Source of the DNA: Paraphaeosphaeria minitans | Lineage: Eukaryota > Ascomycota > Dothideomycetes > Pleosporales > Didymosphaeriaceae | Length of the DNA: 64,000 bases | Assembly: GCA_015832175.1 (NCBI GenBank) | Contig: WJXW01000007.1 | Span: forward strand, 62,001 to 126,000 | Reading direction: 5' to 3' | Shown here: one piece after another, positions 56,596 to 64,000 of the stretch | Numbering within the stretch: the stretch's first letter is position 1 | Layout of the letters: each line of letters opens with the position of its first letter | The notes under the pieces: model-generated | Seen by the model: the letters and a program-made list of their open reading frames with translations, nothing else | Told to the model about the DNA's origin: nothing | Databases searched by the model: none | Position numbers and translations under genes: made by a program

Positions 56596-58457
56596 TCAAC
56601 TCTTTCCCTCCCCGTTCAACTCCACAAGCAGAATATCAATAACCTTCCACATCTCCTCGCTCACTTTCCTCCCCTCCTCCCGGTAACCTACCTCGCACAG
56701 CCGCCCAAAGCGGTCGGGATGCCACCTCAACCGCTCCTTCTTGAGCCACTCGTACCCGTAGTTGCCGCTGCCTCGGAGCAGCCGCTCGACGTCGTGCTTG
56801 CACGCGCGGAGGCCGATCGGATCGGCCTTCTGCAACGCGCAGCCGGGGAGCGGGCATGTTGTCAAGGAAGGGGGTAGGTACGGGAAGGAAGTCAAAAGCG
56901 TGGTGCGGGGTAAGGTTGGTGCTGGAGGCGGGGATTCAGGTGTGGAAGATGGGTTGGTAGACTTGGAACGTGCGAGGGCGGGGGAAGGGCGTGGGAGGGG
57001 AGTGGAGGTGTTGGGGTCGGCGGGGGAGGCGGTGGCCGGGGAGGCGGTGGCGGCGGATTGGGATTGCGAGCGGATCTGGAGTTTCTTTGGGTTGCGTTTG
57101 GGAGGCGGTGTTGGGCTGGGTACGGATGTAGTCGATGGTGCTGGTGTTGGTGTTGTAGCTGCGAGCGCGGAGGCGAAGAGCAGGGCTGTTCTCGTGGACC
57201 AGGTTTGATATACTACTTTTGTTGCGTGGTCCGGCTCCTCCTCTTTGTCTTTCCCGGGGGCGGTCTGCGCAGCTGTGTGTGTGTGTCCGTTGGTCCCTTC
57301 GTGTGGCGTTTTTGCTTTCTGCTTCGTCTTCGCCCGCCGGAAGAAGTTGTGCGCAAAGCTCTCCAGCGCGCTCGAGTTCTCGTCTGCTATTGAGCCGGAC
57401 CACGTTCCGTCGTTTCGTATTGCAACGAACTGGTCTAATGTCGTGGGGTCGAGCGCCACGTATGCGACTTCGCTCCAGCGGAAGCCACGCTCAGCCTTCC
57501 AGTCTTCAACGGTTTCCCTCCATATCTCCCAATCATCTGTCCTCTTGTCACCGAGGCGATACGCCACATCACCGTACTCGCTCATCGCGAAGAAGGCATC
57601 GTCCGGACCCCAGGTTAACATGCGTGGGGGACCGGCGCGCCTATACTCGCGGGCACACAGTTAGCTGAGTCTCAAAAGTGGGTTTGTGTACAAATTATCG
57701 CATGTCTAAAACATAGCGACTTTTGTACCGGGGAGTATCGCACCAGCCGGAGGGCGTCAGCCAGGACTGCAGAGTGTCTTCCAGGGATGTGGGGAGGTTT
57801 GACCACCGAATGAATGTGGCATCCCAGGCTATGTATGATTCGGATGGACCCAAGAAGACCCGCATATGCTGGGAAGGAGCGAGCTTGGACAGTGCTTTCT
57901 GGAGGCGGGTCGGTATTGAGGCACCCCAGGCGAGGTTGGGGGTACCGGCGGAGTCTTTGAATGAGAGAAGCCAAGAGTCCGGGGTTGGGCCTAGGGATGC
58001 CTAGAGGACGTTAGTGGGTGGTTAATATAGGCTTAATACTGTTGGTGTGGGATGTATAATAAGTGGGGTGTTGATTTCAGAAACACTGGACAATAGTGAA
58101 GCACCACGGTGGTGCAGGGTCAACTCGGACACGTGAAGCACCAGGGTGAGTGCAGGGTCAACTCGGACACTTTTGCAATAGGCGCGCTTCAAAAGATTCG
58201 TAGGAACTGAGTAGGCTCAGGCGCCTTCACAACCGGAAGTCCGAAATGCATCCTGAGTCCCAATTTCCAAGTGTGCCAATACCCGCTTTCTGACTTTGTT
58301 GACTTACCCAGTGGACGTCCTGAACACTACCGCCATCGATGAGGGCAAGAAGGGCAGCCGGGAGGTCGTTGTAACGTAGGCCCTCATAGCTCTTCGAGAT
58401 GAAGCCGTCGTCGGGCCCAAAGGAGAAAAAGGATGTGGCGCTCGAGGTACCATTCAT
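56596..58457 (-). CDS. Repeat-domain protein with a WHPD-containing C-terminal tail
   Basis: Three exons: 58457-58308, 58000-57729, 57640-56596; 488 residues, introns of 307 and 88 bp, phases consistent. The N-terminal half consists of repeats of the type [FL]xxGPxxxFxxxxxxx...LPxxL...LL..., for example FFSFGPDDGFISKSYEGL, RVFLGPSESYIAWDATFIRWSNLP and MLTWGPDDAFFAMSEYGDVAYRLG. The same repeats occur in the divergent neighbour at 58803. Then comes a long Pro/Ser/Thr-rich linker, and a C-terminal block GYEWLKKERLRWHPDRFGRL ending EEMWKVIDILLVELNGEGK. The WHPD-type core resembles a J-domain remnant or the NFKBIL1 C-terminus. I do not recognise the repeat family; function unknown. The cellular site is unclear: no signal peptide or membrane helix. 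Confidence 0.8.
58096..58170. repeat. 37/38-bp tandem duplication inside an intron
   Basis: GTGAAGCACCA...GGGTCAACTCGGACAC at 58096-58132 is repeated at 58133-58170 with a few changes. It lies in the 307-bp first intron of the minus-strand gene at 56596-58457. Confidence 0.85.
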
Positions 58458-58802
58458 GCTTGTTTGTTATTGGATGTTCTTTGCAATGACGTCATATGCT
58501 CAACAGCTCACAGCTCTCGAACACCTGCTAATCGCGCGCGAAAGAATCAATGGCAAGAGGAAGAGAAACACGATGTGGCTTGAAAAAGGCTGGAGTCTCG
58601 GGGGTTCATGATGGGTCTGGAGCACATGATGTTTTGATGCCGTCGTGCCTTGGTAGGAACCTGGAAGTCGATCGCTTGGCGGCCACGCTGGTAGTGAACG
58701 TCCGTCTGATCGCGTGCGAACACACACACATACACACACTGCATACATCAAAGCAGTTTAAACCACTGTAAGATCCGTCGAAGCAAGCCTTCGACTCATA
58801 CC
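58458..58802. promoter_or_regulatory. Shared promoter of two divergent paralogues
   Basis: 345 bp between the start codons of the two related repeat-domain genes. It includes a short (CA)n-type run (ACACACACATACACACAC) at 58,721-58,738. Must serve both genes (inference). Confidence 0.6.
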
Positions 58803-59824
58803 ATGTGCGACACAGCGTTCACGTTTGGCCAGAGGGGCAACCACTTCTTCCAGTCTCCCTCTCAGCGAGACTAGTACGCCCACTTCTCCTCACGAGGACT
58901 ACGCGTGCGCTGACTATATACCTACAGCACGCGCATTCCGAGGAAACTCACTTCACTCCTTACATCGGCGCAGGTTCAGCAAGTGCATCACGTAGCTCTC
59001 GGCTTCGAAGACAGCTTTTTGCTGACCTATCGCGACAAACGTGGCCGCGACCACATCGGTACGATCCCTAACGCCTCCTCACCAAAACAAAAACAGCATT
59101 GATCGAGTTCTTAGAGTCCCACAATCTCCCTACCGAGCTTACTACCTTCCTCCATGCCACCAACCCCCAAGGCCGCCCTACCCGAAACATCCCCGCCATC
59201 CGCTTAACCCTCGGCCCCCACAACGCTTCTTTCTTCGTCCACGACTCTGGCTCCTATATCTGGATGAACCTTCCTTCCGAACTACTGGCTGCGCTTCAAG
59301 AGCGAATAAAAGACGGTAACTGGACAGACCGACCACGCCTTGTTGCCCTAGGCGCCGATGCGAATTACCTCCTCCTCACCGAGAAGCACGCTGCAGTCTG
59401 GGGCCTTCGGCATTACGCGACCCTTTCCCGGATGTTAGAGTATTCGCGCACGGAAGCCCGGGGTATTGCGGACGTGCGGAACGTAGCGCTGCACCCCTAT
59501 CGGTATCAGTGCTTCATTGCGCAATCGGCGAACGGCACAGTGCTCAGCGAGAACGTTCCACCGCATGAGGCTGCGGGGGTCGAAAGTATCCGGGCTGCCA
59601 TCTTGAAGGACACGAAGGAGATGGATATGCGCGTGCAGCAGTCGCAGAGGAAAATCGAGAGCGTCTCCAGGAGACCTAGCCTGCAGCACCAGGCGACGCT
59701 GAGGAAAGACTGGGGCGAGAGAAAGCAAGAGTTCCGCGCGCAGTCTAAGGGGTTACGGTTGAGTCTCAGTTTGAGTGTTAGTGCGGCGGGTATTGCGGGG
59801 GGTTTCAGCAAGATGTTGGGATAG
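58803..59824 (+). CDS. Repeat-domain protein, divergent paralogue
   Basis: Three exons: 58803-58873, 58928-59058, 59097-59824; introns of 54 and 38 bp, phases 2 and 1; 309 residues. The repeats align with the gene at 56596-58457: AFTFGQRGNHFF...LTSLLTSAQVQQVHHVALGFEDSFLLTY, IRLTLGPHNASFFVHDSGSYIWMNLPSELLAAL, then DRPRLVALGADANYLLLTEK and HPYRYQCFIAQSANGTVLSE. Unlike the neighbour it lacks the WHPD tail and ends in a charged helix (KEMDMRVQQSQRKIESVSRR) and a hydrophobic LSLSVSAAGIAGGFSKMLG. No signal peptide. The very short 38-bp second intron is at the lower limit for fungi but the GTACG/CAG signals and the restored similarity support it. Function unknown. Confidence 0.82.
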
Positions 59825-61228
59825 AACAGTCAAACTCAATCTCGTCCGAAGCTGTTCTACATGTGCTACATTTGATAGACACCACTCGCCGGAGGAGTCA
59901 TGATTCGAATAGCATACTGGCACTAGAGACGCTGTACACGAGGGTTTGCATCTCGCTTACCCTACGATAGCGAGAAACTCGCACACCTTCCCCTTGTGGC
60001 CTGCTATTATCCTCCCAGGTCGCATGCGCACGCACATACGCTCCACAAGAATTAGGTCTTCTCTCTCCTTTAACGTTCCTGGAAATGCTGTGGTTTGAGG
60101 AGAGACGTTGAGTAATGGTGACAACGCCACAAGACCCATACGCTTGCTATATTAGGTAGTACGCGCGCGTATGCCATTAGTAGCAGGCAAAAGGTATTGC
60201 AGATGTACAGACAATCTGAGATAGAAGACTTTCGTGCAGTTGTTACTTGCGGTCACTGCACCTCATGTCTTGCTTCAATTGATTTGACTGCTAACCATTC
60301 GTTGCCGCAAAGGCCACCGCAATTTACTCCAAGCACGAAATTGAAGACTTTTCACCATAGCGCTCATCATACCTCTCGCCGCAGTTTATAGGAGCGTACT
60401 AACCAACATCGTTGCGTACAAGGCATACAAGACGGATGAGCCTTCCAGACGCAGCAAACTTCAGCTTCAAGCGGAATGCAGCGACATAAACGAATTCAGC
60501 TACAGAACAAGAGGTCTTCCTTCCATTGGCAGTATAAAGTCTAATTTGTTCGCTCCCAACTAAACAAATGAGCTCGCTTGCAGCATTTCACCTCCCACGT
60601 CGCCAGTTCATCAACATTCTACTTGTGGTACCAGACACACTCGAAATGGCGATAGAGAAAATTAGGTTGGGGGTGATCCCACCGATGCAACAACTAGGTG
60701 TTACTTTCCTTTTTTGTCCCTCATTGCATGGCGGATAGTAATAATATGCTGGGCCCAGGCTCTGTGTTTTATCGGTGGCCTGGGGTGCGAACCCCTCAGT
60801 ACAAGGCGACTCAGTATTGCACAGAGGCCTGTATTTGATCGTTGCTGTACTACAAGCTTTTACCCTGTGCCTTGCGAGCCTTGGTCTGCTCGACTTCGGT
60901 CCGCATCCTTCTTCTTCGGGCCGCGTCCCCCCTTCCAATGCTGAGGCCCGTCCCGCCTATGTCCGTCTGCAACGCCTGCGACACCGGCATTCGCAGCGGC
61001 AACTGAGCCAACCACATTGCGTTCTATGTGCCTCCCAGTTCCACACGGATCAGAGTATGTAAATGATCACCAGTGTCAGCTTGTACATTGTTGCATGTGG
61101 AGGGTTTACAGCAATGGTCGACTCAGCCTGCTGGTTGAGAAGCACATTTCTTCCCCCTTTAACGGCGCGCGGAGCATACTTCAAACTTACGCTAGTCTCC
61201 CAACGTCAAGTAACTCGCTCCAGCAAAC
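59825..61228. other. Intergenic, no gene recognised
   Basis: 1.4 kb. A tRNA B-box-like stretch (minus strand, GGGGTTCGCACCCC at about 60,783-60,796) has no matching A box or acceptor, so no tRNA is called. Nothing else seen. Confidence 0.45.
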
Positions 61229-64000
61229 ATGCCTTTATTTGGCATCCTATGCAAGCCCAAAGTGAGGACGGATTTCAAGGGTACGGTCACGGTCACGGAA
61301 ATCGATGACTTCAGCAGAAAGATCTCGGAAGCAACGGTGCAGATTTATCCTCAATTTTCTGCAGATGCACGCGAATCGCAATTCTTGGTAGTGGTGGAGC
61401 CGGATGAGAGGCTACGGATCACGGGATTTAGGATCGCGATGTCATTCAAGAATAACAGAACAAACGAAATCGAACCAGGTGGAGTTGTTGAGTCGACGTT
61501 ACCAGGCTTCAACCAATACGAACAGAATTATTCAATATTCCGTGACTGGTGGATGAAATCCAGCAGAATTCCCTATGGGCAATTTCGGAATTACGTAAGG
61601 GGCCATCTGTTCGCCTTCTTGTTGCATCCCGGGATTGATGTATCTGGCGACCAATCAATGATAGAATGGGAATATACTATCAGACCGATAGCATCAATTT
61701 TCGGACGTACGAAAATACCATTTCCCGGCTTACAATCTGCGCCTACCGCTGTATTTCGGGCGGCAGAGTATGGGTGGGAGGAAGCCATGGAGAATCTGCT
61801 GACTATGGATGGGATTCAAGTGGATGACATTGATTCTATCGGCAGGACAAGCCTGTCTTGGGCTGCGGCTTCAGACCAGGAACACTTGGCTAAATATCTG
61901 ATCAGGACTTGCGACATTGATAAAGCGGATCTCAAGGGACGCACACCCCTTTCGTGGGCAGCTGAGACTGGGGGGCAACGCATGGCCAATCTTTTGTTGA
62001 ATAGCAACGCATCGTGGCTCAGGGATGATCAAGAACGCTCTTCACTATGGTGGGCCGCTGGTGCGGGTAACGAAGAAGTTGTGAAAGAATTTTTGAAGAG
62101 TTCTGATTTGAAGGAAAAGATCGCGAGCGATTTCCGGCAAGAGGCTTACCCCATGGACTCCAGCACGCTTTCCGAGGCTTGCCCAATTACCATTGCCTGT
62201 AAGGGTAGACATATCGAGGTCACAAGATTACTCGTTGAGAAAGCTGTTCAGAGTCTGTGTTCCTCCGATGATCCCAGCTCCAATGCTATTTCCCAACCTT
62301 TCGATTACTGGTTGAGAATAGTAGCAGCTTATGGCATTGTGCCTTTGATGGAAACGTTACTAAGGACGGGTTACATTTCCCACCCGGAGACCACCCTCAG
62401 CACGCCACTTTGTACAGCTGCAGCTTTCGGATGGGTGGATGCAGTAGCCTTTCTCTTGCTAGAAGGCGCGGACCGAAATTCACGTGACTTACAAGGCGAA
62501 ACAGCGTTACTCCTGAGCATTAAAAATCGAAATGCTAGAGTTGTCGAATTACTGATCAATGCAGGAGCGGACATACAACTCTGCAGTATATCAGGAGACA
62601 GTTCGGTTGGACTGGCCAATAAGGCGGGTAGCGTGGCAATCCTAGGGATGCTTTCCCGGGCAGGTGACGAAGGTCCACTTGCTGAACGTCTAGAGGATGT
62701 CAAGGAAGAAGTGGATCGCCAATTTAAAGCAACCGTCGTTTTATTCAAGAACACGATTACCGCCCCGGTTTTCCACCTTGTACCGATGGACGAGTTGTTA
62801 CATAAACCAAATTTGCCAGCGATTGAGAGAACGAAATCCTCCATTAGCTGGATACATCTTCCGGCCAACAATATGCGATGGGTGGAGTTGCTTATGGTGA
62901 CGATCTATAAGAAGCCTACAAAAGCTCACAACATCTTGAGTGCTGAACGATGGGTGCGCCGGCAACATCTTGGCGCAAGTGGGAAGCCCTACGCTAGATT
63001 CATGCATCCACATTGTCAATTTTTTTACAAAACGGATGTTTCATCAGAAGGCGATCCTCAACAGATGGCACCGTCGTCCCAAGACTTGGTATTATTCATC
63101 CCCTACCTCCACTGGGATTTCAATCGGTCAGAACCACAACCAAATGGCGATTTGGGATCACACAAATATCCGACCAGTCTAGCCACAACGGAGCATGAGG
63201 AGCTGAAGCGTGTATACCTAAGTAAGTCACACCACTCACTGCATGTTCGACGCACGCTCAGCTACTACTACCACTACCACTCCACCGATGCCGCCGACAC
63301 CCACAACCTCAATCAAGTTGCCTCGATTTTCCAGACAAACAAGAGACTTCCGGTCAACATCGTCAGTATGGTAGACCAGCTGTGGCTATGGGTCTTGAAA
63401 GATGAACCAGGCACCCCAGAAATCGTGATCTCCTGTTTCCCCAACGTCCAAAACGGCCCCAAAACGATTGATCACGCAGATCGATATGACCGTACTGATG
63501 TACTCGAGAACATCAAAAGGTACCTGCTGAGAAACCCTGGGATTATCACTTGCGCGTATGATCTCGCAGGCATAATCGCTGCGAAGTTCTCCCATAACTA
63601 TTTTAATTCGTCCAGTACGCTTGATTTCAGCAAACTACACAAGGACATACAGATCTCAGAGATGTATGAGGAGGTGATTAGAGACCTAGTAAGTCACTCA
63701 TGTTCTTCATCTGTGGACTTCGAGCGGACTATTTGCTTTGAGTCTACCTTGATGTGGCACACTCCGATCGCTCAGTGTCCTGATATCCCCATACCTACTA
63801 AATATGGTTGCCAGACACAAAAAGAAAGCGCAGCTTTCGAACTTTTCCGCTCCAAGTTGAGGAGCAAACACGACAAAGATGAGATAGCCGAAATCACGAG
63901 CGAGATCCAATTAATGTCTCAAGCCAAGCTTGTACTCGACGAGCTAAACATGATGAAGTTTCTGTTTGAGACACAGAAAAAGGAATTTCGTTATTTACGC
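61229..64000 (+). CDS. Ankyrin-repeat protein with CorA-like C-terminal domain (runs off the window)
   Basis: Open without a stop for 924 codons to the window end; an in-frame TAA 15 nt before the ATG supports this start. Residues of about 1-175 are an unrecognised beta-rich N-terminal part (LFGILCKPKVRTDFKGTVTV). Residues of about 180-490 are ankyrin repeats (GRTSLSWAAASDQEHLAKYL, KGRTPLSWAAETGG, TPLCTAAAFGWVDAVAFLLL, GETALLLSIKNRNARVVELL). The later half matches the fungal CorA-like architecture: SWIHLPANNMRWVE, VRRTLSYYYHYHS and MVDQLWLWVLKDE...VISCFP. The membrane helices and any GMN motif would lie beyond 64,000. Such proteins are common in fungi and probably membrane-bound; ion transport is not demonstrated. 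Codon use is more A/T-ending than in its neighbours. Confidence 0.85.
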   Translation, partial: MPLFGILCKPKVRTDFKGTVTVTEIDDFSRKISEATVQIYPQFSADARESQFLVVVEPDERLRITGFRIAMSFKNNRTNEIEPGGVVESTLPGFNQYEQNYSIFRDWWMKSSRIPYGQFRNYVRGHLFAFLLHPGIDVSGDQSMIEWEYTIRPIASIFGRTKIPFPGLQSAPTAVFRAAEYGWEEAMENLLTMDGIQVDDIDSIGRTSLSWAAASDQEHLAKYLIRTCDIDKADLKGRTPLSWAAETGGQRMANLLLNSNASWLRDDQERSSLWWAAGAGNEEVVKEFLKSSDLKEKIASDFRQEAYPMDSSTLSEACPITIACKGRHIEVTRLLVEKAVQSLCSSDDPSSNAISQPFDYWLRIVAAYGIVPLMETLLRTGYISHPETTLSTPLCTAAAFGWVDAVAFLLLEGADRNSRDLQGETALLLSIKNRNARVVELLINAGADIQLCSISGDSSVGLANKAGSVAILGMLSRAGDEGPLAERLEDVKEEVDRQFKATVVLFKNTITAPVFHLVPMDELLHKPNLPAIERTKSSISWIHLPANNMRWVELLMVTIYKKPTKAHNILSAERWVRRQHLGASGKPYARFMHPHCQFFYKTDVSSEGDPQQMAPSSQDLVLFIPYLHWDFNRSEPQPNGDLGSHKYPTSLATTEHEELKRVYLSKSHHSLHVRRTLSYYYHYHSTDAADTHNLNQVASIFQTNKRLPVNIVSMVDQLWLWVLKDEPGTPEIVISCFPNVQNGPKTIDHADRYDRTDVLENIKRYLLRNPGIITCAYDLAGIIAAKFSHNYFNSSSTLDFSKLHKDIQISEMYEEVIRDLVSHSCSSSVDFERTICFESTLMWHTPIAQCPDIPIPTKYGCQTQKESAAFELFRSKLRSKHDKDEIAEITSEIQLMSQAKLVLDELNMMKFLFETQKKEFRYLR

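Noticed and set aside
60700..60860. Possible tRNA on the minus strand
   Set aside because: Only a B-box-like hairpin is present; there is no A box, acceptor stem or anticodon arm.

Overview
This window comes from a filamentous ascomycete, most likely a Dothideomycete-type fungus (class-level placement is an inference). The support is: short GT-AG introns of about 45-220 bp with CTAAC/CTGAC-like branch sites; fungal families such as a BYS1-like protein, a UstYa/DUF3328 protein and a PTH11-like rhodopsin-domain protein; intron-bearing tRNA genes; and an AT-rich, RIP-mutated transposon block (RIP = repeat-induced point mutation) beside GC-balanced genes.

Layout. Positions 1-18,980 are an AT-rich compartment with no intact genes. 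Its core is two copies of one Ty3/Gypsy LTR family, both on the minus strand. Copy B (3153-9813, 430-bp LTRs) sits inside copy A (from before position 1 to 13,270). B is flanked by a 5-bp target duplication and splits A at its reverse-transcriptase YIDD motif. With B and one target copy removed, A also comes to 6,661 bp, assuming its left LTR, cut by the window edge, is the same 430 bp. Both copies carry RIP-type transitions (Cys to Tyr, Gln to stop). From 13,271 to about 18,980 lies older degenerate sequence with local duplications that I could not classify.

From about 19 kb the window is ordinary gene space. SDA1 (60S ribosome biogenesis) and RSE1 (U2 snRNP SF3b subunit) are head to head. 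After them come a BYS1-like secreted protein, a small membrane protein, and three intron-containing tRNA genes: Asp-GTC, Tyr-GTA on the opposite strand, and an unusual Ala-CGC. Next are a cysteine-rich secreted protein gene with an unresolved first splice junction, a decayed GST-like (Fax/metaxin type) pseudogene next to a minisatellite, and an F-box-like protein with an acidic insert.

Between 40 and 50.4 kb are a GNAT acetyltransferase, a UstYa-like protein, a predicted 60-residue secreted peptide, a PTH11-like seven-helix protein and an APC amino-acid/choline transporter. The last four are co-oriented. The set could be a small peptide-metabolite locus, but that is only a hypothesis. From 51.8 kb come two convergent, related secreted proteins, a tiny membrane protein with a 14-nt first coding exon, a membrane-anchored GH47 alpha-mannosidase, and two divergent paralogues of an unrecognised repeat family, one of them fused to a charged WHPD-containing C-terminal tail. 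The window ends inside a large ankyrin plus CorA-like protein.

Gene models were built by hand from reading frames, splice consensus and family knowledge. Exon phases were checked arithmetically. No database search was possible.
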